The notes below the pieces were generated by a model, which saw nothing but the letters and a program-made list of their open reading frames with translations, was not told the DNA's origin and searched no databases. A DNA stretch of 64,000 bases from assembly GCA_028583605.1 (NCBI GenBank), contig CM053329.1, forward strand, positions 13,130,501 through 13,194,500, written 5' to 3'. Positions 46,433 through 59,021 of this stretch are shown one piece after another. This stretch comes from Dastarcus helophoroides. Lineage: Eukaryota > Arthropoda > Insecta > Coleoptera > Bothrideridae. The translations under genes were made by a program, and so were the position numbers. Each line of letters begins with the position of its first letter. Within the stretch, counting starts at the first letter, position 1.

Positions 46433-47646
46433 CTAATGGTAATTTTGGATTTCAAACTGCGCTATGATAATGATGATTGTTACAGAAGTGCGGAACATTT
46501 TACATGGTGTGTAATAATCTAAGGAATAAAAATCAAACACTTCAACGTGTGGATCTCTTTGGTCAACATAAACGCAAAGTAGCTGTAAAATCTCCCTGAG
46601 ATGACTTAAATCCTGATTATGTTGAAATTGACGTAGTTCTTGTATGGTTCTATGGCAAATCTTCAAGGTATTTCTTGTATATGTTCGCAATCTTCCATAT
46701 GCAATCGACAGAAATACTCCTAAAGACTAAACAAAAGCTGACACTTTAGGAATTTTTTTAATATTCCACTCACCTTAAAGCATATGGACCAAACCAGTAA
46801 AAAGACAAACGTGCTCGTCGTAGAACCTTCCATGTGATTTTTTCTGTGGCCACTCATTTCCAAAAACGACATATATAGCGCTTTAACAAAATTGATTATG
46901 ACAATATGGATTATCAGTAGGATTTCACCCGAATAGTACTTCCCGATGTCCTCCACTATATCACAAAGTTCCCCATAGCATTTCAAAAATATTTTGAATT
47001 TAATCCATATGTCATTACCTCTTATCTTACCATCTAGAACTTCTCCAATGATCTGAGATAAACTATGGTTAATCTTTCTAAAGACATTTGCCAGTACAAT
47101 TGCTTTTGTGATGAGACTAAGGGTAATCAGAAAAAATCTGTATTCGTAATCACAGTTTAGAAGATCGTACATAACGTGATTTAATCCGATACGGACAATA
47201 TGCGAGTAGCAGTTGTATATGAAAATACCCAAAACGATTAAATGGCTCAATTGAAAGGTCCATGGATTTTGATAAATTTCATTACCCATACCCATAATAC
47301 TCGTTATCACATCTAACTTACGGTGGAGTAGATTGGTTCTCTTTTCTTTTAAAATCAATATGGACGTTATATGATACGTACTGAGAAGAAATGATAAAAA
47401 ATGCGAACATGTATTTAGGACAGCATACTCCGACTTCAGCCATCCAGTAAGATATGTCACTTGACCATACATAGTGTAAACGAAGAATACAACTATAGAG
47501 ATAAGACGAAACAATCCATATAATCTACATTTGTAATTGAATTTTATAGTGTTTGGAAAATACACGTACTCTATCGAAGAAATAACAAAAATTGATTTTG
47601 CTATAAAGTTTTCTTTAAAATTATTCATATTCTTTAAGGAACTCAT
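46433..47646 (-). CDS. gustatory receptor Gr-D, two exons (47646-46774, 46726-46433)
   Basis: Exon 1 has 291 codons from MSSLKNMNN through TM6 (VFLLVWSICFK) to a GTGAGT donor. The acceptor must be TTTTGTTTAG ending at 46727, because only this AG keeps phase 0. It gives an intron of 47 bases. Exon 2 reads SLGVFLSIAYGRLRTYT, a long loop, then SVTIIIIIAQFE as the TM7 end. The protein is about 388 residues. The shared IKFNY/RKFNY start and CYGELCD loop tie it to Gr-C. All splice and frame features are intact. Confidence 0.88.
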
Positions 47647-47825
47647 CTTTTTAAAAGACTGGAAACTTCAATGTCACAACTCTTTGTGATTGTGTAAGGA
47701 GGTTATTAAATATTTATCGTTAATTTCAAAATTGCATTCCTAGTCTTCCCTTTTGTTTACTCGTGCAACTAATGTCTTGCATTTCATTTCAATGTAATAT
47801 TTCTTTGTTATATATTTATTTTTAA
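47647..47825. other. upstream flank of Gr-D
   Basis: About 180 bases before a LINE fragment; presumed promoter side of Gr-D. No motif stands out. Confidence 0.35.
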
Positions 47826-48017
47826 ATCTTCTTCTTCTTCTTCTTTTTCTGCCGTTTTCTGTCCACTCCTGAACGTAACCCTCTTTCATGCTTCTCCATG
47901 CTGATCTGTCCTCTGCTAACTGAAACCACTTATTTCCTGCTTGATATCATAAAGCCATCTTCTTTGTGATCTTCCCGCGCTGCACTTGGTTTGTCTTGTC
48001 AATGTATTACTCTAGAC

Positions 48018-51000
48018 CAGGGGTCGGCAAACCGCGGCTCGCGAGCCGCATGTAACTTTTAAATTCACCTAAAAAAATAAATAAATAAAAGCTAGAGCGG
48101 ACAGATACCTAGACAGTCATTAAACAACTGACCTACAAAAGTCGAAATTTCCAAAAATACTTTTCTAGGAATTTTTACGTTTTACTTAAATTTTGACAAA
48201 AAGTTATGATTTCGAGAAGTCTTTTTCCGAAATTTTTAATTGATTTGTATTAACATTTTGAAAACATACGTGAACATTGAAATTTTTAGAAAAAGACCAA
48301 CTTGCGGAGTGGAAATTTCAAAAAAATATTTTTCTCGCGATTTTTACTTTTTTATATGTAAATTTTCTAAAACCTTGGGATTTTGTGAAAAAAAGGTGAA
48401 TTGCTTTTTGTGAGGAAAAAAATCTAAATTTACAGAAACGGCAAATATCAAAGTTTAAAATAAAAGCTGAAATTTCCAGAAAAAGCCGAATTTTGAGAAA
48501 AAGAGATTTCGAAAAAATTGGGACAAAGAATAAGACTTCGAAAAAATTGAGAAAAAGGAACAGATTTCGAAAAAATTTAAAAAAAGGAATTCATCAAAAG
48601 TTCTCAATAAAAGGTAAAATTTTAGAAAAAAAAAACGTAGAATTTCGACAATAGATTGAAACTCAGGACAAATTAAAAACCTGAAATTTTTAAACAATTT
48701 CGAATTTTTTAAAATATAGTAAAATTTCTAAAAGGGAAATTGTAAAAATTATCTGGAAGCTTAGAAAAAACTGTCGATCTCTAAAAGACTCGAAGCTTTT
48801 CAGTGAAGAAGAAAAAAGTCTAATTTTAGGAAAAATTTCATGGAAAAATTTTAGAACAACTCGAAATTTCGATAAAAAATTGCAATTTTTCAGAGAAAGC
48901 TAAATTTTGAAAATAAATTTGCAACTTCGAGAACAGGACGAATTAAAAAAAAACTCCAAATTTTCAGATAAATTTGAATTTTGAGAAAATTGGTAAAATA
49001 ATTTCGAAAGAGAATTCCAAGAAAATTTCGAAAAGAGTTGAACTTTAAAAAAAGGTCAGAATTTTCCAGAAAAAGCCAAATTTTGAGAAAAAGGAAAGTT
49101 TTTTTCAATTTGTTTAACATTTCTTCGGCCCAGTTTGGAAATATTTAAATTTTTTATGGTTTGTTGACAATTTTATAAACAGTTTTTGAAATGCGACTAC
49201 GTGATATTTAAATTTATTGAAAACGTCACTTCATGACAGTTTGCAAATTAAAAGGTTAGTTTATTTTACATAGAATAGGAAAAATGAAAAATAGGAGACC
49301 AAAAATTAAATATGGAAAAAAAAACAAAAAAAAAATAAAATAAAAATTTTGTTTTTTTGATAAATTAGGAAAATATAAAAAAATACATAAAAGAGGTTGT
49401 AGCACTGGACATCGATGTTTCGCTCTCATTTGAGCTCGTCATTTCCAAACTGGGCCGAAGAAATGTTAAACAAATTGAAAAAACATAATATTTCCGGTCA
49501 ATAAGGGTCTACCATGAAGAATAAAAAGGAAAGTATTTCAAAAAAGACTGGGAAAAATAAAAAAATTAAAAAAATGGAAATTATCTAATTCGGAAAAAGG
49601 CAGAAATTTCGAAAAAAATGAATTTATCGAAACTTCTCAAAATAGGCAAAATAGGCGAATTTCGACAATAGATTGAAACTCAAAACAAATTTTAAAACCT
49701 GAGACTATTTTGAATTTTTTGAAAAGTTGCAAAATTTCGAAAAGAGAAATTGTAAGAATAAACTGAAAGCTTATAAAAAATTGTTAAAATTTAAAAGAGT
49801 CAAAGTTTAGGAAAAATTTCAAGGAAAAAGTTAAAATTTTATTAAGAGCTCGAATTTCGACAAAAAATTTATAATTTTCCGGAGAAAGTTAAATTTTGAG
49901 AATAAATTTGAAATTTCGAGAACAAGACGATTTAAACAAAATCCAAATTTTCAGATAAATTCGAATTTTGTGAACATTTGTAAAATAATTTGAAAAGAAA
50001 TTTTCAAGAAAATTTTGAGAAAAGTTTTTAACTTTAAAAAAACCTCAGAATTTCCCAGAAAAAGCCGAATTTTGAGAAAAAGAAAGAGATTTAGAAAAAA
50101 ATTGGGAAGTGATTTAAAAAAAATGAATTGGTCCAAAGTTCTCAAATAAGGGCAAAATTTCAGAAAATAAATGTCGAATTTCCATAATAGATTGAAACCC
50201 AAAACAAATTTAAAAAACTTGAAATTTTTAGATAAAAGAGAAATTGTAAATTAAACTGGAAGCTTAAAAAAGTGTCTTACATTAAAAAGGTCGAAGTTTT
50301 TCAGAGAAGTAAAAAAAAGTCAAATTTTAGGAAAAATTTCAAGCAAAGAGTAAACATTTTAAGAAAAGTTCCACATTTCAATACCAATTTGCAATTTTCC
50401 AGGGAAAATTAAATTTTGAGAATAAAATTAAAATTTCGAAAACAAGACAAATTAAAAAATCTCCAGATTTTCGGATAAATCGAGTTTTGAGAAAGTTCGT
50501 AAAATAATTTTGAAAGGAAAGGGAATGTTGATAAAACTTCTAATTTCGAGAAGTGTTAAACTTTAAAAAAATGTCAAAATTTTCCATAGAAAGACAAATT
50601 TTAAGAAAAAAAATCAAATTTTGAGATTTAAAAATAGATGAATTTTGTTCGAAATAAAAGTTGATATTTCCGGAAAATGTTGAATTTTGAAAAAAAGAGA
50701 TTTTGAAAAAAAAGAATTCGTCAAAAATTCTCAAAAAAGCAAAATTTTAGAAACAAAAATTTGACAACAGATTGAATCCCAGAACAAATTTAAAACCCAA
50801 AAATTTTTAGACAAATTTGAATAATGTGAAAAATTGTAATCTCGAAAAAAAAAAATTGTAAAAAACTCAAAGCTTAGAAAAAATTGTCGAACTTTAAAAA
50901 GTCGAAATTTTTCAGAGAAGAAGAAAATGAATAACTTGCCATTTTTCAGAGGAAGTTAAATTTTGGGAATAAATTTGTAATTTCGAGAACAAGACGAATA

Positions 51001-52118
51001 AAAAAAATTCAAATTTTGAATAACTTGCCATTTTTCAGAGGAAGTTAAATTTTGGGAATAAATTTGTAATTTCGAGAACAAGACGAATAAAAAAAATTCA
51101 AATTTTCAACACAATTCGAATTTAGAGAAAATTGGTGAAAAAATTTCTTAGTAAAAAGAAATGAGGATAAAGCTTCCAGTTTCGAGGAAAGTGTTGAACT
51201 TTAAAAAAAAGATCAAAATTCCCCAGAGAAAGTCAAATTTTAAAAACAAAATCAAACTCTTATATAAAGTCAAACATTCTGAAAATGATTGATTTTCGTC
51301 GATAAAATCGCAGCTTGCAGAAACATAATAAAATATCGAATTTTCAGTTAAAAGTTGGAATTTCGAGAAACTCCCAATTTTGCGAAACAGGTCGAAATTT
51401 CCAGAAAATAAATAAATGTTTAAATATTCAGTAAAAGCCAATATTTGAGGGTAGTCGTCAAATTTGGAAAAGGAACGTAATTTAAAAAGAACAGAAATTT
51501 CGAGAAAAAAGTGGCAATTTAGGTCAAAGTAAAAAAAAATATAATTTTGGAAAAAAGTCAAATTTAAGAATAGATCTAAATTCGAAAAAAGATAATTTGA
51601 GAAAAAGATCGAAATCTTCAAAAACTATTTTATTTGACATCTTCGAATTATTACTTTAAATTTTTACTTTTTTTATTACGAAATCGACAAAAGATGAATT
51701 TTTGAGAAATAAGTCGAATCTTCCAGTATAAGTCGAATTAAAAAAAAGTAAACATTTTCACAGTTTGTCGAGTTTTGAGAAGAGAGTAAGATTTAGGGAA
51801 AAAATTCTAAATACATAATTAAAAAAAAACGAATACAGAGAAGGGTTGAAAAAGTCGAATTTACGAGAAAAAGGCAAATTTTGAAATAAAGCTCCCAATT
51901 ATGAGAAATAAAAGGTTCTTTGGGCTGAATATGTTTTTTTTTACTAGATGAGTCAGAGGGGTCTCTCGCTGTCCCATATTTTGTTTGATTTATCTGATTT
52001 AATTTTAAAATAAAATGTAAAATCAGAAATAAAAACTTGTGACTCTTTGAAATTTACGAAACCAATCATCATCATCATTGCAGATGGCTCTTTTGACTTA
52101 AAAGTTTGCCGACCCCTT
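48018..52118. mobile_element. filler-rich hAT element 2, 4.1 kb
   Basis: Exact 8-bp duplication CTCTAGAC (48010-48017 and 52119-52126). The left end CAGGGGTCGGCAAACCGCGGC and the right end AAAGTTTGCCGACCCCTT are near-inverted. It is homologous to element 1 over both ends (GTGGCTCTTTGAAATT, CATGAGTCAGG). Between them is AGAAAAAG/TTTTGAGA filler with no transposase, so it is non-autonomous. A 424-base foldback element is inserted at 49099. Confidence 0.88.
49099..49522. mobile_element. short foldback element, copy 2, with 11-bp target duplication
   Basis: Flanked by an exact AAAAAGGAAAG (49088-49098 and 49523-49533). It shares both ends with the copy at 25222: TTTCAATTTGTTTAACATTTCTTCGG and the inverted match near 49443-49475, then CATAATATTTCCGGTCAAT to GAAGAAT. 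The longer interior carries AAAATAGGAGACC and an A-rich tract absent from copy 1, so copy 1 is an internal deletion. No reading frame. Confidence 0.8.
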
Positions 52119-52384
52119 CTCTAGACGTCCATTTACTTTGGTCTTGTCAAGTGACGTGTCCAATCCAACGCTATTTCAGTTCTGAAATCCATTCTATTAT
52201 ATCTACGACATAAGTTCTTTGTCGGATATTTTCATTTCTCTTCCTCATGATTTCTCTTCCTGATGCTGAGCATCGCCCGCTCCATCGCTCTTTGCATTAC
52301 TCTCAGTTGGTTCATTGTCTTTTCTGTTTTTAATTTTTAAATTAATAATTAAATTATTATAATATAATAATAAAATTTATAAAT

Positions 52385-53215
52385 TACCAATCGAAACACT
52401 GGTGAACTGAAGCAGCAGATTTCTGAAGTAATTCTTTCACTCTATACAAGGCTCAAGCTAGGCCAATACTAGAATACTGTTCTACGTTTCGAGTTCAGCT
52501 CCAAAGCATACTTTGGCTCTTTCGGATTCATTTCAAATAAGAGCGATTTGCCTAATTGATGACTAGAGTTTGACCAATTCTCACGAAACACTAGAGCACA
52601 AGCGGATGGTTGGTGACTTGTCTCTTCTCTACAAGTACTACCATGGAAGATGCGCGCAGCAACTAGTAGGATTGATCCCCCAAAGGGTAAGATTCTTGAG
52701 GCATACAAGACAGTCGGAGACAGCAAATTCCTGTGCGGTAAAGCACAATGAGGACTTCTGTCTATGGGGACTTATTTTTCTATAGAACTTCCAAGCTATG
52801 GAACTCGTACTGAAAGGAATTTTTTCCAAAAATTACAGCCTATCCTTGTTTGAGAAGACGCTTCGTCACCATCTTGACGACTTATCTGTTTTCTACAAGT
52901 ACTTTCATGGGAGATGCTCGCAGGAACTCACAGAATTGATCCCTCTAAGGGTAAGATTTTTAAAGCCTACAAGTCAGAGACAGCAAGTTCCTGTGCGTTC
53001 CAGCTTATCACAGTGAGGACTTCTGTCTATGAAGACTTTTTTCTAGAGAACTTCTAAGCTGGGGAATTAGTTACCGAAAGAAATTTTTTCCAAAATTTAT
53101 AACCTATCCTGTTTTGAGAAGGCGGTTCATCGCCATCTACCCTTGTTTCCGCTTTCTACTCGCGGTGTTATGAAGGCATAGTGGAGTTGCCCTTTGCGAG
53201 TGGATTGAACTTAAA
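52385..53215 (+). mobile_element. Jockey/I-type LINE, C-terminal ORF2 fragment, internally duplicated
   Basis: Frame-shifted pieces read SLLYKYYHGRCAQQLVGLIP and FYKYFHGRCSQELTELIP, two copies of the same C-terminal segment about 262 bases apart. A partial third begins near 53040. The 3' end (CTTTGCGAGTGGATTGAACTT) is the same as that of the minus-strand LINE near 57230. Stops in every frame. Confidence 0.75.
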
Positions 53216-54219
53216 AAAAATCCTATTTAATCTACTTCAAGCCAAAAGAGCTTCTTTTTAAATCCAGGTCCACATCGATGAACTCGACACTATAGCGCTT
53301 AAATTTTGAGGGAAGGCCACGTCTGGATTTAGACTTGGTAAGGCCCTAAGCTAAGGACCAGTAGTGATGCGATTTTTTCTAAGAATTTCTTCTGGACCCA
53401 ACACTACTGCATGGTGCCCTTTCTAACTCCAAATATTATATGTCAATGCCAAATGTGATTATTTTTTGGGCGGCCCTACGCTATACCTTGTATAGGTTAT
53501 ACGTAAATCGAGCACTGGTGACGGCATCAAAAATGTCATGATATCAGGAATCTATGTAGCTATACTTCCTATACGAGCGGTGCTTCGCTGGAAAAATATA
53601 AAAATCACATCTATTCTATGGTAAGATGGCATAATTTTTATTTATTGAAAGGCGATATTTTTCTGGAGATGGGAAATTTTTCGGGAGATGGGAAATTTTT
53701 CGGAAGACGCGATGTTTTTCGGAAAACACGAAATTTCAACGAAAAGAAAACAAATTTTTGGAAAAAATGAAATTTGGCAAAAAAACCTGAAATTCCAAGA
53801 CACGTGATAAATGTTTTAATTTTTTTTTTAAACTTCTATTATTTATCACAATGTGGCTACTTTTCTCAAAACTGGGAGTTTTATCTTGAATTTTATTTTT
53901 TTTCTTATTTCTTCAAAAATTCGATTTTTCCCTAAGGTTTAGGTTTCTTATTGGTTTTTCGTTTTCTCTACAAGAATTTCAATTCTATTATCTGAAATTT
54001 TCAGCTTTTCTCGTTTTTTCGCAACTTGTTTATCTTTTCCTGAAATTTGAATTTTGTGTCCAGGTTTTTTCATTCACAGTTTTTTCGCACACTTCTAAAT
54101 TTCTTCCCAAATTTTGACTTTTTTACTATTTCTACTATTTTTAAAGCTTTACCTTCCTCACATTGTCAATTTTTTCTCAAGTTTTTAGTATTTTTTTGGA
54201 ATATAGACTTTCATTTTAA
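53216..54219. other. spacer passing into filler, no gene seen
   Basis: The first 400 bases are more complex (GGCGGCCCTACGCTATACC near 53470) but I recognise no domain or element end. From about 53640 it becomes TTTTTCGGAAGACG- and TTCGAATTTT-type filler. Confidence 0.5.
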
Positions 54220-55920
54220 ATGCTAATTTTTCTTAAAATTCTTTTTTTTCTAAATTTCTACTTTTTTATAAAAGTTTTGATCTTAAAATTAGGATTTCCA
54301 AATTCGACTTTTTCAAAATATCGACTTTTCCCTCAAAATGTTGACTATTCTCGAAATCTTAACTTTTATCTTGAAACATTTTTTTTTTTTAATTTCGACT
54401 TCTTTATTAAAATTTTGATTTTAAAATTAGGATTTCCAAATTCGACTTTTTCAAAATATCGACTTTTCCCTCAAAATGTTGACTATTCTCGAAATCTTAA
54501 CTTTCATCTTGAAACATTTTTTTTTTTTAATTTCGACTTCTTTATTAAAATTTTGATTTTAAAATTAGGATTTCCAAATTCGACTTTCTTAAAATATCAA
54601 CTTTTCTCTCAAAATGTTGACTATTCTCGAAATCTTAAGGTTCATCTTAAAACATTTTTTTTTCTCTAAATTTCGACTTCTTTATAAAAATTTTGATCTC
54701 AAAATTAGGATTTCCAAATTCGACTTTGTCAAAATATCGACTTTTTCCTCAAAATGTTGACTATTCTCGAAATCTTAACGTTCATCTTGAAACAATTTTT
54801 TTCTCTAAATTTCGACTTCTTTATAAAAATTTATAAAAATTTGGATCTCAAAATTAGGATTTCCAAATTCGACTTTCTTAAAATATCGACTATTTCCTCA
54901 AAATGTTGATTATTCTCGAAATCTTAATTTTCATCTTGAAACAATTTTTTTTCTCTAAATTTCGACTTCTTTAAAAAAATGTTGAATTCAAAATAAGGAT
55001 TTTCAAATTTGGCTTTCTCAAAATATCGACTTTTTCCTCAAAATATTGACTATTCTCGAAATCTTAACATTCATTTTGAAACAATTTTTTTTTCTAAATT
55101 TCGACTTCTTTATTAAAATTTTGATCTCAAAATTAGGAAAACCAAATTCGACTTTTTCCTAATATCGACTATTTCCTTAAAATGTTGATTATTCTCGAAA
55201 TCTTAATTTTCATCTTGAAACAATGTTTTTTCTCTAAATTTCGACTTCTTTAAAAAAATGTTGAATTCAAAATTAGGATTTTCAAATTTGGCTTTCTCAA
55301 AATATCGACTTTTTCCTCAAAATATTGACTATTCTCGAAATCTTAACATTCATTTTGAAACAATTTTTTTCTCTAAATTTCGACTTCCTTATAAAAATTT
55401 TGATCTCAAAATTAGGAAAACCAAATTCGACTTTTTCATAATATCGAATATTTCCTCAAAATGTTGATTATTCTCGAAATCTTAATTTTCTTCTTGAAAC
55501 AATTTTTTTTCTCTAAATTTCGACTTCTTTAAAAAAATGTTGAACTCAAAATTAGGATTTTCAAATTTGGCTTTCTCAAAATATCGACTTTTTCCTCAAA
55601 ATATTGACCATTCTCAAAATCTTAACGTACATCTTGAAGCAATTTTTTTTTCTTCAAAATTTGGTTTCTTTATAAAAATTTTGATCTTGAAATTAGGAAA
55701 TACAAATTCGACTTTGTCAAAATATCGACTTTTTCCTCAAAATGTAGACTATTCTCGAAATCTTAACGTTCATCTTGAAACAATTTTTTTCTCTAAATTT
55801 CGACTTCTTTATAAACAGTTTGATCTTAGAATTGGGATTTTTAATTCGAATTTCTCAAAATATCAACTTTTCCCTCAAAATGATGACTGTTCTAGGAATC
55901 TTACCTTTCATCTTCAAATT
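54220..55920. repeat. tandem satellite, ~139-bp unit with a two-unit higher-order pattern
   Basis: The AATTAGGATTTCCAAATTCGAC marker (with variants) lies at 54291, 54429, 54567, 54707, 54856, 54996, 55135, 55275, 55414, 55554, 55695 and 55835, that is 138 to 141 apart (one 149). From 54996 two variants alternate: TTCAAATTTGGCTTTCTC and AGGAAAACCAAATTCGAC, a ~279-base dimer. The early units are 138 bases, a multiple of three, so long plus-strand frames arise by chance. Confidence 0.9.
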
Positions 55921-56449
55921 TCAATTATTTTTTCTCTAAAATACAGTATTTTCATCAAAGACTCTACTTTTTTCTTGAAAATTCGACCTACTTTCACAAA
56001 ATATTGATTTTCTAACAAAATATATCAACTTTTTTCCTAAACCTTTCATCTTTTCTAAAAATTTCGATTTTAGTTTCTTAGTTTCGATTTTTTCTCAAAA
56101 TGTTCATTCTTTTTCTCAAATTTTAACCTTTTTCAAAATCTGCATTTCTCAAAATTTCGACTTATTTCTTAAAATTTGAATTCTTTTTTTTTAACTTAAA
56201 CCATTTTCCTCAAAATTTTAACTTTGTTGTAGAAAGAATGATTTTTCCTGTTTCAATTTTGTCAAAATTTCGATATTTTTTTCAAAATAAACACCTTTTT
56301 GAAATTACAGCTTTTTCAATATTTTTGTCTCAAAATTTTGTCTACTTTTTTGATTTCAACTTTTATATTCAATTTTCGTTTTTTTCTCTGGATTCTCTCT
56401 CAAATATACTCCTCTTTTTTTAGAAATTTTAAATTTTTTAATTTAAAAT
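55921..56449. repeat. AT-rich filler, no gene
   Basis: Degenerate TTTTCTCAAAATTTC phrases after the satellite. Nothing else supported. Confidence 0.6.
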
Positions 56450-57193
56450 TTATTCCTTTGTAGCTTTGATATCAACATTTCGATATGTTTTTCAAAATTT
56501 CCATTTTTCTGATAAAACATTAGGACTCGAAATTTCCAACTTGCCTTTCTCGATACAACTAAAAATGATTCGAAAATTTGAGAATTGTGAAAAGTCAGAA
56601 TTTTAAGAGAAAGGCAAACCTTAGTCGAAATTTCGACAAAGTAGTTAAACAAATTTTTAAAAAATAAAGTGCGAATTGGGGATTAAAATGTCAGGGAAAA
56701 AGTAAAGTCTCTAAAAAAATTACATTTCTTAGAAAATAGGTAAAATTTTGAAAAAAACTGAGTCGAAACTGCATTAAACTGTAAAATTGGAAAAATGTGA
56801 AAGTCGCGAAAATGGCCAAAAAGTTTGACGAATACGAAATGTTCCAAGGGAAGCGAAATTTCTCGGAAAAAAGGCAGAATTTTGCAAAAAAGGTGAAATT
56901 TTGGGAAAAACACATATTTTTTTAATTCTTTAAAATCTGAAAGAAATTTCAAATTTGGAACCTAAATTCAAAATTTTGGAAAAACGTAAAAATTGAGTGT
57001 TTGAACTTTGAGAAGCTAATGAAAATGTCGAAGAAAACTATAATTTCCCTTTTTTTTGGTGGAACGAACTGATCCTTGATTATGTTCAAAAATTGAATAG
57101 CAAATATTGTCCTCTGAAACCAATAAAGATTAAAAAATACAACAAAGGTTGCTCTAACGCGTTTCGATAGCCAGGCTATAACCTTCAGTTAGT
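56450..57193. repeat. long dispersed repeat ending in the hammerhead-bearing unit (copy 2)
   Basis: Matches 2400-2935 in order over several hundred bases and ends in the TTGGTGGAACGAACTG unit and AACGCGTTTCGATAGCC. The minus-strand motif (57151-57193) has CUGAAGG instead of CUGAAGA and no stem I, while AUAGC/GCUAU still pair in stem II. It stops beside the minus-strand LINE 3' end. Confidence 0.65.
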
Positions 57194-57472
57194 ATCTTTT
57201 TTTTTAAGTTTAATCCACTCGCAAAGGGTAACCCCATTATGCTTTCAAAGCACTGCGAGTAGGATGCGGAAAAAAAGATAGATGGCGATGAACCGCCTTC
57301 TTAAACAAGGATAGGTTTTAATTTTTGGAGAAAATTCCTTTCGGTAACAAGTTCCATAACTTGGAAATTCTATAGAACAAAGAGTCTTCGCAGACAGAAG
57401 TCCTCACTGTGTCAAGCTGGACCGCACAGGAATTTGCTGTTTCCGACTGTTTCGTACAACAATCTTGCCCTT

Positions 57473-57485
57473 GGGGGGGGGGGGG
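57473..57485. repeat. 13-base G run in the LINE remnant
   Basis: The related fragment at 52675 has only five C in the matching position (GATCCCCCAAAGGG, opposite strand sense), so the run expanded here. It adds to the frame loss of the LINE. Confidence 0.7.
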
Positions 57486-57778
57486 CGCCATCCTATAAAT
57501 TCCTGCGAGCATCTTCCATGATAGTACTTCTAGAAAAGAGACAAGTCACCAACCATACGCCTGTGCTCTAGTGTTTCGAGAGAATTGGTCAGACTCCCGT
57601 CATCAATTAGGCGAATCGCTCTTCTTTGAATTGAATCCAACAGAGCTAAAGTGTGTTTTGGGACTGAAGTCCAAACATGAGAACAGTATTCTAGTGTTGG
57701 CCTAACTTAAGCTTTGTATATTGTTAATAGCTGATGAGATGTGAAGTACTTTTTAGCTCTAGAAAGAAAGCCTAGCTT

Positions 57779-58201
57779 CTAAGAGGCGGACTTGGCAATG
57801 GCGCGCACTTGATCGTCCCAAGAGAAGTTAGTGCTTGCGTTCACTCCTAGGATAGATAGATTAGATCCTATTGGAAGGATTTTACCATCCATCAGTATGT
57901 TTGTTGCATTATCCCTTGATGTTTTCTTAGAGAAAACCGCGGCCTGAGTTTTTGAAGCGTTGAAGTCGACCAAATTGTTCTTACTCCATTCCAGAATAAT
58001 CTTAAGATCCCGATTAATTGTCTGCATCTGCTGTTCCTTTAGTCGATCTAAAGCAGCGACAGATAATGGTTTGTCGGAGAAAAAAGATGACCCAAGGTTA
58101 CTATCATCTGCGTAGCTGTATATAGGATTGGAAATTGAAGCTAAGAGATTGTTTATGTGTAACAGAAATAGAATAGGAGATAGAACAGACCCCTGAGACA
58201 T
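57779..58201 (-). pseudogene. LINE reverse transcriptase palm fragment
   Basis: 140 codons: SQGSVLSPILFLLHINNL (motif 4-like), YSYADDSNLG with the YADD catalytic pair, LKIILEWSKNNLVDFNASKTQ, and NLSILGVN, the order of the RVT_1 palm and thumb in Jockey/I-type LINEs. It is the best-kept part of the remnant but is open-ended on both sides. Confidence 0.85.
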
Positions 58202-59021
58202 CCCTGCGTTAATCGCAAATGCCTCGGATTAGATGCTGTCGACGACGACCTGAAGAGATCTGTCAGCGAGAAAATTGGTAATCAAATGACAGAGTACAGG
58301 GGAAAGATCATAAGATGTTAATTTGACGAGAAGAGATCGGTGCCAGACTCTGTCGAAAGCCTTTGAGACATCCAATGCCACAATCCTAGCCTCACCATGT
58401 TTTTCCATAGCTGAGGTACAAATATGAGTAACATATACCAGTAGATTGCCAGTGGAACGTTGTTGTCCAAAACCGTATTGCCTGTCGGAAATAATTCTAT
58501 TTTCCTCCAGATATTTGAGAATCTCGATGTTGATAATCTTTTCTCTTTTCCATCACTTTAGATATAACGGGTAACAAAGATATAGGGCGATAGTTGTTAG
58601 CCAGATTCCTTTTTCCCTTTTTAGGGTCAGGCTGCCCTCTAGCAGATTTCCAGATGTTAGGGAATATACCTTTGTTGTAAGAGAGTGTGAAAAATTTGTT
58701 TAGGACAGGAGTCGACTCTGGGGCGCACTTCTTAGGAACAAAAGTGGGAATACCATCAAGGCCAGAAGCTTTCGAGGTGTCGAGCTAAAGAAAAATCTTC
58801 CTGATTGTGCGTTGTCTGAAAACAACTTCCGGCATCGAAGCACCAACCTTAGGAAGAATAGAAGGTTCTGCGTTTCGAGAACCAAGATTGGAATTTTCAG
58901 CAAACATTAAGCCTAACATGTCACCCTTTTCCTTGGAGATAGTAGCAATATTGCTATTTTTATCGAGTAAAAGTGGAAAATTTGAAGGTGTAGAATTCTT
59001 TCCAATCGACTTTGCAAATCC

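Larger units (their letters stand above)
47826..52325 (-). mobile_element. RTE-type LINE C-terminal fragment, split by hAT element 2
   Basis: The right piece (52325-52127) read on the minus strand gives NQLRVMQRAMERAML and then, with shifts, RQRTYVVDIIEW, the well-known segment downstream of the RTE-clade reverse transcriptase. The left piece (48009-47826) gives QLAEDRSAWRSMKEGYVQEW, the end of such proteins. Both stop where the hAT element entered. The fragment has frameshifts and no catalytic domain. Confidence 0.8.

Noticed and set aside
54220..56007. Frames of 149, 69 and 156 codons
   Set aside because: They come from the ~139-bp satellite, whose early units are a multiple of three; the protein text repeats with the DNA unit and has no family features.
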